Assembly: GCA_024529925.1 (NCBI GenBank)
Contig: JAFEUB010000716.1
Coordinates: forward strand, 2,154,501-2,218,500
DNA from: Ophthalmolycus amberensis
Lineage: Eukaryota > Chordata > Actinopteri > Perciformes > Zoarcidae
Direction: 5' to 3'
DNA length: 64,000 nt
Positions 13,064 to 25,044 of this stretch are shown piece by piece. The notes under the pieces were generated by a model that saw nothing but the letters and a program-made list of their open reading frames with translations, searched no databases and was not told the origin of the DNA. The position numbers were made by a program, and so were the translations under genes. Position 1 is the stretch's first letter. Each line of letters opens with the position of its first letter.

Positions 13064-13104
13064 GACTACGACCGCCCACGCTACGAGTGTGGGCGGTCGT
13101 ACTC
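13064..13104. repeat. 16-bp inverted repeat with 9-nt loop
   Basis: The left arm (13064-13079, GACTACGACCGCCCAC) pairs with the right arm (13089-13104, GTGGGCGGTCGTACTC) at 15 of 16 positions. The loop is 9 nt. It lies directly against the LINE relic at 12.65-13.06 kb. It could be a decayed insertion footprint or a local duplication in inverted orientation. Confidence 0.8.
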
Positions 13105-16100
13105 AGCTAAATACATGGACAATGCTCAATGAAAGCCGAAATGATCTGTATTCATCGAATCACACAACTCAAGTCCCCGAGAGCCGATGAGTGGACAGGC
13201 TCTCATATGCTTCAGGGTCAGGTCTTTTGATCTTGAAGTGACTCTCCAACACAGCTTACTATTGACGTTTATCAGTGGCTCCCGGCGGGGACTTGGACAG
13301 CAGAAACCACATCGACCCCTTCATAAGACAGATAAAGGCAGGAGTAAGGTCACAGGGTTACTGCACATGTGTGTGAATTCTGCTGAAAGCTGAAAGATTT
13401 TCAGAAAGTAATTAAAGGAAGCGAGAGTCTTGTTTTTGACAAGGAGCGTTGTATCTACTGTGTATCCTGGCTCAGAGTATGGTTCAGAATACATATGAGG
13501 CTCTGTTTATTAATCGTACTGTCGCTTCTGCAAGTGGCAATAATGCGTCAGTAATGAAAAGCATTAACCAAGTAGTTTTACTTTCCTAGATCAGAAAACA
13601 CTCATATCAGTTGTCACACCACAAGATCTACTGTATGTAGAGGCTGCTCTGGAGCTTTCAATTGGGATTTTGTCTTAAAAAGATTTCATAACAGGTAATC
13701 AACGCATTCACTGCACAGCAAAAGTAAGTCTTTCAAGTGGTGTTCACAGCGAGGTCCTCTGATGAATCTGCCAACTTGGTTCAGTTTGTTAAGGCTGGTG
13801 TGAAAGCTGTCAATCACTCTCTGGTGCTGAGTGACAACTGGATGACAGAGAAGACAAAAGAACACATCAGGTTCAGTTAAGTGCAGCTTTATTTGCTGTC
13901 AGTCAAACACTGTCCAATCCTTGAGTTACCTGTCAGCCCATTACATCATGTCCATGACGTCATGTTTACTCCTCTTGGTTGGCTTTAAAAAAGGGTCAAC
14001 GTGAACACCAAATTATGTACGTTGTCTTTCGTCCAGAGCAAATAAACCAACACACGACCTGGTCTGTTTGAAGCTTACTGAACCCTTAATACCTGTTATT
14101 CAAAATAAGGACTACTGAGATATTCAACAAAATTCAGGTGGATAAATTAGACAGTGGATAAATTAGACAGCTCATGTTAAATTGCAGAGGCCAGGTGAAG
14201 CACGACGTTCAAAATGTCAAGCATTCTGTGCATACCACTGCAACCTCACACCAGTAAAAGTAACGTCGACCTTCAGCTCTTCCGTTCAAACACGAGCCGT
14301 CGCCAAGGCAGCGTGTCAAGATGAACGGCTCAGAGCACAGTAAGAAGAAGTGTGTTTTCTGTTGTGTGGTCGGTGCAGAAGAGTAAGACACTGCGTGTTT
14401 GCTAGAGAGAGAAAAGAGACAAACCGTTCTGCTGCAAACTGTACAAATGGAAAGACACACTCTAGTGCTTACACTGAGAGAAAAGTCGCTCTGGGTTAAT
14501 ATTTTATTCTCACTTAGTGTGTTTGACAATATGCCGAAAGACAGCATTCAGTTACAACATTCAGTAGCATCTTCAAAAGGTGCCACAAAATAAAGGATTC
14601 TCATGGAGTCATGGTCAGCAGTGTGGTCATTTAGGATGACGCTGAGACTGAGAAGAAATTTAATCTGGAGTGAAAATATTTCAAACTTTGATGAGCGGGA
14701 GCAAATATTGTGAAGTGAAAATCATTTGTTCGCTACAGGTAAATTCGGTTTTCCTCTGTTTTGACGTTTAAGATGATTAATGTTGCCACATGTACATTTC
14801 ATAGTCTCTTATTGTCTTCTTTTTTTTTGTGAATCTACCTCTGGTCTTCATTTGGGTGACGTAAAAGAGAAAAGTTGACATTTGTTTGTACAGCAGGTGA
14901 AAATAGTCACCCTAAAGGAGGGGTGATTTCATTCAAGTTCTACTATTGTACACCCTGAGTTGGATACACTGTATCAGCCGCTTTCACACAATCATCTGCA
15001 GAGTCAGCTGTTTTGCTTTGCTCTGTGAATTGAGGCTCAGCTTCCGACTCAACGTCCCATTCGTTCTAGAGAAACGAAACCAACTGGGATTTGTATTTTT
15101 TATTTTATAAACAACCTGACACATTTTTTGCCTTTAAATAATTTAAGAGAAATTATGGGAGCTTGAATATCAGTCAGTTAAACTGATTCAAAAAGTGATA
15201 TAAAATCGTTTACCCTTTTAAAATCTTACATCTAATTTCATTGCCTTACTGTTGTCAGCTTCAGTCACAGTCTGGTGATGATACTGAGAGGAAGAATTGT
15301 GAGCCGTCATGCCTCCTCCTGCAGATTGCCGGCAGTAACATCACGCTCCGTCACGTCTCCTGTCACTGAAGAAGTCAGCTGTCTACACCGCCTTCAGCCA
15401 CAGCTCCAGGTCCTCAGTCAACTTCCAGTGATGATGTTGGGAGCCTCATCCCTCCCACTGCAACCTGCCACCAGTAACACCAACCTCCCCTGTACGTCTC
15501 GTCGCTGGAGGTAACCTCTGAACTGACTTCAACACCCTCAGCAACAACTGGGGAGCTGTCTCACACTCCCGCTCCAGCTCATGTCTTGAGGGACAGAGGC
15601 GACAGAGGGACAGAGGTGCTCAAGGAAGAGGAAAATGGAGACTAAAGGAAAGGGAAGAGGAGAAAGGAACCAACAGTATTGTTTTCTTACAGTAACAAGC
15701 CCTCAGAATAAGAAACGTAAAGGACTGAGAGCTAGAGGATAATACCTTTCCACAAAGAAATATGTTTAACATCTGACGCTTTGTTTGAAAGAAACATGTA
15801 AGACATTAAGATAAAGTAGATTTGAGTATAATGAGTGCTCCAAAATTGTTATTGCCTTAAACTTGATTTTGCCTTCTAAAACAGTGCATATATGCAAGCC
15901 AGAAAATATTGAAATGACTGTTATCTGACTGTAAACTACTTGGTTATGGCTAGGGAAAGTCATTGTTAAAAGACACAAGGGGAGCAAATTCTTTGTGGCT
16001 CAATAACAACGTCCCACTGCGTCCGTCTTTGAGAGATGATCTGGGAAAATAAATAATTCCGAAGATATGAAATTCGTTTTTGAAGCTGTCTGATCTAGCT

Positions 16101-16524
16101 TTTTAATTTCCCCTCAGACCTTCTCCTCTTCATTTTCTCTAGCTATTTAGTGATTTAAATCACGCCTCTTTGTTTGCAAGATTCTGCAGAGAGGAAGTTC
16201 TGCTGCTTTGCATTCTTTCACGTCATTATACCGATTAACCTTTATTCCCACCACCTTGATTGCAGGGCTGCTGTATTATACTTTAAATGTATACGTGATG
16301 AATATGTGAAATACCCTGCAATCTCTACATATCATAATCCACGGTGAGAACAGAAGGTGAAAAAAACGTCTCTTCTGGGAAATGAAGGGAGTGGAGGAGT
16401 AGAGTCACATATAATGATGTATAAGTCTGCATCAACACATAAAAATGTGGTCTATTTTTCAGCCAGTGATTATCTTCTATGCTTTTCAGCCACACCAGCA
16501 GCATGACTCCGAGGATGGCAGAGT
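13105..16524. other. Non-coding, one short tandem duplication
   Basis: Most open frames are short and overlapping. A 16-bp unit GTGGATAAATTAGACA occurs twice in tandem at 14138-14169. The stretch 15290-15510 is relatively C-rich and has two loosely similar blocks (about 15270-15370 and 15425-15510), but I cannot assign it to a gene or element. The remainder shows nothing recognisable. Confidence 0.45.
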
Positions 16525-16915
16525 CAGTTTGTTGATCGGTTCGCCACTTTGGTCCAAACTGAAATATTTCAACAACTACTAAATGGATTGCTATAACTTC
16601 GTAGAGACATTCATGAGATCGACATTTGTGCTTTTGAGTGATGACTATTTGATGGCCTGCCATGAAATTAATTGTCCCGACGAATTGTAATTACTTTGGT
16701 GATCCTTTAACTTTTCATCCAGTTCCATGATCAGGTCAAAATGTATGTTTGGATGACATTTTTAAAGCCAATTAACAAACGTTATCATGCTAACATGCAT
16801 TTTGAACACAGTGAGCATGTTGTCATGCTGGTGTATGCATTTCGCTCAAAGCACCACCTGTGCAGCCTCACAGTGCCGCTATAGCATGGCTATAACATGG
16901 CTGTTCGCTGGTGTT
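16525..16915 (+). repeat. Dispersed repeat family A, copy 2
   Basis: This is the most complete of the three copies. It runs from CGCCACTTTGGTCCAAACTG and AATATTTCAACAACTACTAA through ACTTTGGTGATCC, then a block rich in CATGCTAACATGC-like words, to CGCTCAAAGCACCACCTGTG and CAGCCTCACAGTGCCGCT. The order matches the percomorph repeat seen in copies 1 and 3. It is non-coding and its boundaries are approximate. Confidence 0.65.
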
Positions 16916-18946
16916 GCAGCAAAAACGCCAGTCCTCCCATTCATTTGAAAGTTAGTAGTGGCTTTATTAAGCTGCGGCGGTGGGGATCAAAGGGGATGCA
17001 GAGAAAAACAAAATCACTCCCACACTGCCACACAACCCTTCGCTAAATGCTGCAACGCTTGATTTTGTGGAAATGCAGCCGTAGTCTTGTTTAATCAATA
17101 GAAAATACAGTAAAAAGCTGTTAAAATAAATAAATAACACCACGGAGGGCTTTCTGACAGAAATGAGGTTGCTGACAGTATTTAGCGGCACAGAGCACCA
17201 AACCAAATGACCAGTGACGTGTATCCCACTCTCTGAGATTTAAAAAAAATCCATCACAGCAGGCAAAGCAGCATGAAAGTCATTTTGGGATTTGCTCAAA
17301 TATAACTGCCTGAAATTACATGCTGGGTGCTAAAACCAGTATTTTGCGTTGTATTGCTCCAAATTACAAGTTGTATTACCTTCTGAAGTTATTTGAAGGA
17401 GACAGTTTGTTGGTGAAATTGAACTAATTCATCCGTCATTGTGCTGTGATTCTCGTGGCACTAAGTCTAAGCTTCAAGACAGCCCGGCTAATGGGGCTAA
17501 CTGCAGGAAACATGGAGAAACATCCCCGACGTGAGGCACATGACTGAGCTGACTCACTGATGTGATGTGACACTGCATGCATTGAGCCTCAATGCAGCGC
17601 AGGAAGATAGATGAAGAGGAAGACAGAGAGAAAAGAGTGATTTACATAGAAAATTAGAAATCAAACAAATACAAAAACGTGACGAAATGAAACAGTACGA
17701 GTCAAGGAGGTCAAAGGAGAAAGAAGATGGAGACATTAAAAGAACTGTAAGCTCTAAAGAGAGTGACAAGAAATAAGCTTCCTGATGAAATGGAGCTGTG
17801 ACCTTTTCCGTTTTCCTCACTCTGTTAGTCAAATGTCAACTGACACGAGGGAGTGAAACTTCACGACACTTAGAGAGACGGTATTTTGAACCTCGAATCT
17901 ATCAGATCCTGCTTATTGAAAGGTCTTGAATCAGAAACATGTCGAGAACCTCTCACACATCATGTTTCCCTTGCGATCAAAATATTATTGAGGAAAAATA
18001 GAAAAATATGATTATGGTTTCATGTCCCAGGAGTCTGAGTTGTGGCACAAACAGAGACATATTGCCTTCAGTAGAAGAAGATAAAACTATTTTTCTGTTT
18101 GTACCCTGGATCCCTGTGGTGGCTCACTTCCTCAGAAATAATGTGGACTGAGACCAGGACTTAATCTGTGGTGGATCATGCCAGAACATGATTTGGACCC
18201 TTCTCGATTGGGAGCAGCACCAGCAAGCAGATTTTGTAGAATCTGGCACCTCCTCTGTTACTAATAAAGAAAATAGGTTTTCTAAAAATATAGCTCTGCA
18301 TCCTAATTCCCAATTTAAGCACTGACTGGGACTAATATTTTGGCGAGCCTGTGTGGCGACTTTCATTTCATCTACTGTGGTCAGTACTTTTTACAGCTAT
18401 AGAAAGGAAGTTCGAAATGTACAATTATTACCAGTGTTTTACAGTAAACAACTGAATGGGAAGTGTTGTGAATGTAAATGTATGTAAACAACATTGGGAT
18501 GTGCTCAGGACAGATGCTCACTGGCTGAAGCTAAACAACTAAACAACTATATATAGCTGGCGGTAGCTTCAAATTGACCACGAGACGGTGGTATCAACTT
18601 TCTCATCAGCAAGAAAGTGAAATAATAATTTTAATATGCATGCAACTTTTATTGAAACAGCCTGCCAGGTTGGAGGTAAATTACAGTTAATTATTTACGT
18701 TTTATTCCTCACTTAAGAAATGTGGAGCAAAACATAAGTGTGTGAAGATAATTATTGTTATAATTATGAACTAAATTGTGCAACATTGTTTTTTAAATTT
18801 TAGTATTTGTCTTTTATTTATTTAATATTTCAATGTCTATCTTTCAACTGCTTCTATGCTAAGTCTCTGATGTATAGGGTTCCTTGATGGAAAATGCCGT
18901 TTGCTATTTCCTCATGCCATCCATCAATATATCACTTCCTGTGGCA

Positions 18947-18949
<3 letters not shown>
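16916..18949. other. Non-coding, nothing recognised
   Basis: Purine-rich around 17600-17780, otherwise unremarkable. The open frames are short and have no recognisable domains. No transposon ends or RNA genes were seen. Confidence 0.45.

Positions 18950-19037
<88 letters not shown>
18950..19037. repeat. (CT)n microsatellite with GT interruptions
   Basis: CT dinucleotides with two TGT-type interruptions (near 18979 and 18991). Frames across it code only for Ser-Leu or Arg-Glu repeats and are not genes. Long polypyrimidine tracts with mirror symmetry can adopt triplex DNA. Confidence 0.97.
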
Positions 19038-19039
<2 letters not shown>

Positions 19040-20699
19040 TGTGTTTGCAAGATCAGACAGAATAATCTCGGGGTGCATATGATGATTTATTCGCCTGCTC
19101 TTAGCTGCATGCTGTGCCAGCAGCACATTGTCAGTGAATTACAATAAGCGGTGATCACTCATTCACAAAATCTTTGTTTGAGTCTATGGCCCTGTGAGTG
19201 TGGAGGAGGATGTGTTGCACATCAACACTGCGAGGTAAAAATGTTGGGGTGATGTTTTAGGAAGTAAACTAATAAGTTGTTTAAAATGTATTAAAGATGC
19301 AAAATTAGCCCATAACAGCAGTTGTATTGGCATAAAAGCTGAAAGAAATTTAACATATGGAAATCAAAACATGGTGGTACTATTAGTAACACGAACAACA
19401 TCATAATAATCTAATGCTGCAAAGGTCTTCAGAAAGTGTTTGTAGCGGCATTTCCATTCACATTGTTATGCACATTTTGAGGTATTCAATAAGAAAAGCT
19501 GTACGGAAATGGCCAACTTCCATAAAACTAATTGTCAAAAAAAGTTTTCACGCCTGTTTGAACTGTTTTTTTTGCCTTTGACGAAAACGTTCTGACATAG
19601 CAAACATTTAACTCACATGACTGATGTGCTGTTTCTGCTGTCAGCATTTTCTTGGCTATTGGATGAAACATGACTAATACTGCTGACATGAAAGAACAAT
19701 TGAAACTTGCCCAATTGAGACAAATTCCTGGAGACCTCTTACCTTTTTGTCTTGTTGAGGGGTTAGATGCATGGATGGTTTTTGCTTCAGGTTTGCAACC
19801 TCTACTTATTAAAGTCATACAAAGCCATGAGCTTGTGTTGCTTGCCGTAAAATTCATTTTCAACAGTTGCATTTACTGTATCTCTATGAAATTTACCTTT
19901 AAATTAATCAATATAACATCTCAAAAGTGCTTGCATATCACATTTAACGGTGAACGTCTTTTGACATTTTCTTCGACTTGGCAGGAGGTTACACACCACA
20001 AGCCAAGGCAGTGAAGCGTGTACGAGTGTGTGCATGTGTGTGTGTGTGTGAGTGCTCTTATACATCTATCTTTATGAGAACCAATTTGAGTTTTAAACAG
20101 TGGGAGTGAGCTTATTGTGCCTTCCTTTTCTCCAAAGCCTGTTAATGTAAAGGGTTCATATTTGGTTTTAGCATTAAATGATGAGGCTGGTGATAAATAT
20201 ATTTCTTATAGTCAATAAATCCCATGAAAAAACTAAACCAACACTTGATCGATCCAACAAAGAAGTATTGTATGTGCAGCCAAGGCCTATAACTGATTCC
20301 TCTGTGTCATATAGAGCGCCATTGTTGCCGCACAAACAAATAAAAACGCATCTCAGTTGCACAGTAAACATGTTATTTCACTATGATGAACATGGGCAGG
20401 TTGTATATTTGATCAGCAAACACTCACTAGTGCACTCACAAATGGGCTATTGGTGTTGGTTGCATATGGGGACCTCCTGGCACTGGAATATACCCCTGGA
20501 TCCGTGCAACATGTTTGTAAATATACAGCTCCAGCAGAGTTACCGCCTCACTGCTGCATGCCTCCGCTAACCAGTCAAGTGTTAGTTTACATCCAAGTCT
20601 GTCCAAATGTCATCCCTTCTTTATCCGATCAGACATTTGTGTGAAATTGTCATAATTGGCATATCAATTCTTAAATAAAGGCCAAAGACAAGTTTTTTT
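19038..20699. other. Non-coding, nothing recognised
   Basis: Overlapping short open frames occur on both strands, the longest at 20178-20570 (130 codons, no recognisable domain). A short GT run lies at 20035-20050. There is no gene or element I can support. Confidence 0.4.
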
Positions 20700-20955
20700 G
20701 AGGTCACAACGGCCTTTTACCACCAAATTCTGATCGGCTCTTCTTTGAGTGATAGTGGAGGTTTTGCCAAAACTGAAGAGCGTTAACCCTGAGATATCGT
20801 GTTCATGAGAATTTGATGGACGTGAGTTCACAGTGCCCTTGAGCTTTGACCACCAATTTCTAATCAGTTCATCCTTGAGTGCAATTCGAAGAAATTCCCT
20901 CCAGGTGTTCCTGAGTTGTCGCGTTCACGAAAATGGAACGGACGGACGGACAACC
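20700..20955 (+). repeat. Two-unit minisatellite-like repeat, ~124-bp period
   Basis: Unit 1 (20700-20823) and unit 2 (20824-about 20955) align: GAGGTCACAACGGCC with GAGTTCACAGTGCCC, ACCACCAAATTCTGATCGG with ACCACCAATTTCTAATCAG, and GATATCGTGTTCATGAGAA with GTTGTCGCGTTCACGAAAA. Unit 2 ends in three GGAC words and CAACCCGAAAACG. I recognise this as a repeat widespread in teleosts, where it often forms longer tandem arrays. This copy has diverged. Confidence 0.75.
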
Positions 20956-21981
20956 CGAAAACGCATTGTCAGATTTGTCAGACTGGTTGTGCGGTCATTA
21001 GATTCATGTGAAGTGAAGTCAATTTTAGGCTCATGGGAATGCATTATGTCAATGAGGGCACAAAAGTGTGTGTGTGTGTGTTTATGTGCTTGTCTGCTTT
21101 AAGTATTTGAAATAGTATGCGGGAGCATTTCCGCTGATTTACCTAAGCGGTTCATGATCCTGGCGACACACGTGGCCTCAGACACAGCACACACACTCAC
21201 CTCTGCTCCTCTCAAACAGCCGGCAATGAATATTATAGCAACTGCTAAATATTTGCACGGATTCCAATACTTCAAACGCGCATTGAAGCCTTTTTCTGTC
21301 TCAAAGGAAAGAGGTGAAAATTAAGACACGCTATTAATCTTATTAATTTGAGCTCACACGGAGTCATTGGATGTGAGTTGGGTCTGCTAATTAAAACAGA
21401 AGGGTTTCATTACCTTTTTAATTTAACTACCGGTAATCTCATTTTGCTGACATGAACATTTGTACAGACTGCTAACACAACATTAACTAAAGCTACAGTG
21501 AAAAACAAGGATGAAACATAAAAAAACGACATTTTGTATCTCAACAGTGTGAAACCAACAGTTTAAATACAGTATATGTCTCGAACAGCTTTTCTTCACT
21601 CAGTGTGGACTTTCGCCTTGTTGTATCATCTCATCTTGAGGAACAGGAGAGATTATCGGCTTTTCCAACCACTGTAAGTGGTGAAACACTTTAAGTGCTC
21701 TGAACTCTGAGCACAGAATGATTTATGAAGAGAAACAAACTTGTCCATTAGGAGCTGTTATATACAAGCTTACTCAGTCTTACGTCTGCCTTCTTGTCAA
21801 CAAAACAATCAAAGTGTTAATAAGGAAAGATGGGATTTAATCTCAAGTGTTAAAAAGAAGGTAGGAGGTAATAAATTCAAAAGCATAATAGCTGTAGTTG
21901 ATCATATAAGTCCATTCATACTGAAACGACAAACAGTAAAATAACATGCAGTCTGGGGAGTTTTATTTCTCACTTTCCTAT
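20956..21981. other. Non-coding, nothing recognised
   Basis: A short GT run at about 21066-21082 and otherwise AT-rich DNA. No exon or element is recognised. Confidence 0.4.
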
Positions 21982-22023
21982 ATACCATATTACATATATA
22001 TATATATATATGTAATATGGTAT
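21982..22023. repeat. 42-bp perfect palindrome with AT core
   Basis: The sequence runs ATACCATATTACATATATAT then its exact reverse complement through ATGTAATATGGTAT. The symmetry includes 12 non-alternating bases on each side of the alternating TA core, so it is not only a TA microsatellite. It can extrude as a cruciform. Bases just outside do not pair. Confidence 0.9.
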
Positions 22024-23554
22024 TGACCAAGTTAAATAGATGCATTTGTACTTCTACATACTGTACATCAATTAGGTTCTATGTAACTCTGCTATTTTTA
22101 TGAGGGACATGCATAGCCCTGCTCATGACAGATTAGCATAATAAAAGCATGATGTTCACAGCCGCAGAAAGAGCTGTCATCTGTTGAGATGTACACAAAT
22201 TCCGCTCTGATCAGCTGCTTAGTGATAGTATACTCTATCCTCCTAAAGCACAGTCAGGACTTTCTGTTTTTATTTTCATAAGGTTCCGTGCACAATTTCT
22301 GTGTAAGGAAATATAAACTTTCTGCAAAGTCATGGTTGAGTGCGTCTCACCAATAGCTATGTCTCTGCCATGGGTTGAGATGTGATGACAGCGTATGAAG
22401 TTACGAGACAGTCGAAATTCACTGCGGCGGGTAGTTCGTTGACCTCAGCAGTCTGTCTATACACAGCACATTAATGGAGGAACGGAGGGGGGGCTGAAAT
22501 CACAAATGAACAGAACCGCCTGTTTGTTTTTTGGAAATGAAATTATATAACAAACGAGTGTAAGTGCAAGAATGGAAAGATTGATATTAAGGACGGCAGA
22601 ACAATTATCGTTACAACTTTGATTGAACACTTTGTCTACAAATATCATTATTATGCATCTCAGGTGCCTATCCAATACTATTAGACTTCTTTTAAGTGCA
22701 GGTGTAAATGCACTGAAAAAGATAGAGTGGGGACCTCAAACCCTCTCCAAAAGATTGAAGGCAGAGACATTCTGCATCCAAGAAAGAGTAAATGCGTTGG
22801 CAGTTGTAGGTGACACACGTCGCCTCTGAACAACTCTCAAATGGAAAAAGAGCGCAGCTCACTGAACATGTTTCACTTGTGCTACCTTCTCACAAATGTC
22901 AAACGATGCAAGAGGTTTCCTTCATGAGCGACAAACAATAAAACAAGAAATCAAGTAGATGGAAACCGGCGGGTGTTACTTTGTATTGTTGGGAGGGAAA
23001 GGACAGTTGGATTAATATGTAACTGCTGAAGATGCGTTTTCCTAATGACAGATACAAACACACAAGGCTTGCAAAGGGGTACATTTATAGAAAATTAAGC
23101 AGTACACATTAAAAAAACAAGGTCTTATGGCATGTTTTGGTTAAAAGTACGCACATTTTATTGAATCATGCACTGCACTCTTCAATCACCTCCCATCACA
23201 TGTGCAGCCCACACTGCACTGTCTGCGCCACAGGACTACAGGCTTTCATGTACATTTTGATTATTAATGATTCTATTTATATTCATTATTCACTGTAAAG
23301 CATTTCTTTCATGAATTAGTTGGTCACTTGAGCCTATTTTGTCGGCTCATTTCACAATTTATGTATTTTACATAATGGATTCATTTGGCAAATGAATGGA
23401 TTACGTCTGCTTATATTTTGCTTAAAGGTTTATTTTTTATCTGAATTTAACGAGGTAAATACAGCCTGAGAAAATGAGCTTAAATATATCCATTTCCATT
23501 TCCATATTCCACTTATCTCCTGTTAATCCTCCGGCTCTGAAAAGTGCCCCAAAT
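22024..23554. other. Non-coding, nothing recognised
   Basis: AT-rich with short frames. No recognisable exon, RNA gene or transposon terminus. Confidence 0.45.
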
Positions 23555-23730
23555 GTGAAAGTGCCTTAAACTTGCTTTCTCTCTGCTTTGCAAAAAGCAC
23601 TCAGATTGTATGGAAGTCAATGATAAAGTGAACCGACTTCTCACTTGAATTATTAAATCCAAGATGGCTGTCCACTGCAACGAACCACAAATCAATGAGT
23701 GATGTCACAACGACTACATCCTCTTCTTTT
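23555..23730 (+). repeat. Non-autonomous repeat family B, copy 1
   Basis: The words GTGCCTTAAACTTG (23565 region) and CTTCTCACTTGAATTATTAA (about 23637-23656) also occur, in the same order and at similar spacing, at 47.29-47.40 kb. They are followed here by CCAAGATGGCTGTCCACTG and GATGTCACAACGACTACATC, typical of this family as I remember it from percomorph genomes. Short, non-coding and diverged. Ends are not clear. Confidence 0.55.
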
Positions 23731-25044
23731 AATCTATAATAATCAACAACAATAATTTACGTTACTTCGCATGGAATGTTCCCATTTTTAATGATCCCAG
23801 AATTTTTGCAAACCTAGTCACAGCTGAAGTTATGTAATGGTGATTTTGGCTGTTTTCCTTGCTGGCTGCTGGTGTGTGTGTGTCAGCTGAGGCCTTTGTC
23901 AACAGCTGTTCATTATATCAGTGAACAGCATTGGGCTGAGCTGTGAGTGCATGGCATTCACAGAAACAATCTGCTCTCGGTAAACACTCGGCTGTCTGTG
24001 TTTTGTGCCTCTCCAAACATTCAAGAGAGCCTAAATTGGAAGATGTGTGTGTATTTCCATCTGTCCAGTCTGTGTTTTCAGTCAGTTGGGTGAGATGGAT
24101 TTTCGAGAATTTGTGAGTGATGTGTTTATTGATATCCACAGTGACATTGATCGACGTGTGCAATCCACAAAAATCCAAATACCAAATGTCAAGAAACTCT
24201 GTGGCTCTATAGCGGAAAGTTTTTTTTGACACCAACACCATACCAATGTTTTTTTCCTCATTTAAGGCCATTGTTACAAATTAGTTAGTGCTCACCATTG
24301 ACCATTCTAAACTTTGGGAATTAAAATCCTCACCAATCCAAAGACATATGTGTAACATCTGGCCAGAATTATAGTTTGAAACATTAAAAAAATAACAGAA
24401 TGTGCAGAGGTCTATGTATTGTGCTGCAGCGATATCTACTGAAATGAGCATGCTAACCAGCCTGCCCGGAGGTCCTGTCTTGTTATACCCCTTTTACCTC
24501 AAGAGGACATAGTGAGTCATTGTAGTTTCTGCCATTTTGGATTGAATCCAATCAACAAATTATCAAAACATACACGGACTGTACTGCCCCCAGTTAGTCG
24601 CACGATAGCAGTGCTATTTGGATTAGCTCTCACGATTTAAAGTGGCAGATTCTTGCTGTTAGTTAGTAGTTCGCTTTTTTTTATATAACTGACGACTATA
24701 CATTTAGTTTGTATGGACCCAGTAATAGTTTGGAGCATGTGGGCAGATCTTTCACATTAGACCTTTAAATTCAAGTCAAACTAAAATGAATATTCACTTT
24801 TTCTAAAGATATTAACAAATATATCTATTGGGCTTGTTTTGACTTGTGTATTTAATTTGTAAAAATTATAATTACCAAAAAGAATCAATTAAATGTTGTT
24901 GTTTTTTCGACCGTGATAGTGGGTAAATATGACGCAGGTTTGTCAAGTATCTACAGAACATTGACAGGAAGCTGACGCTGAGATGTTTTGATCACTAAGA
25001 AGGGTTCAAGAAGCAAACTTGCTCCGAGATAACAACTGTGTTAA
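23731..25044. other. Non-coding, possible old repeats
   Basis: The stretch 24430-24780 has a transposon-like look (it includes TTTTACCTCAAGAGGACATA and CTGTACTGCCCCCAG) but I see no terminal repeats. The rest holds only short open frames. Confidence 0.4.

Noticed and set aside
12595..13065. 156-codon plus-strand open frame
   Set aside because: The minus strand of the same DNA carries recognisable pieces of a LINE C-terminal protein, so the plus frame is a shadow.
19670..20014. 114-codon plus-strand frame with an overlapping 114-codon minus-strand frame
   Set aside because: Similar-sized frames on both strands and no recognised domain point to chance.
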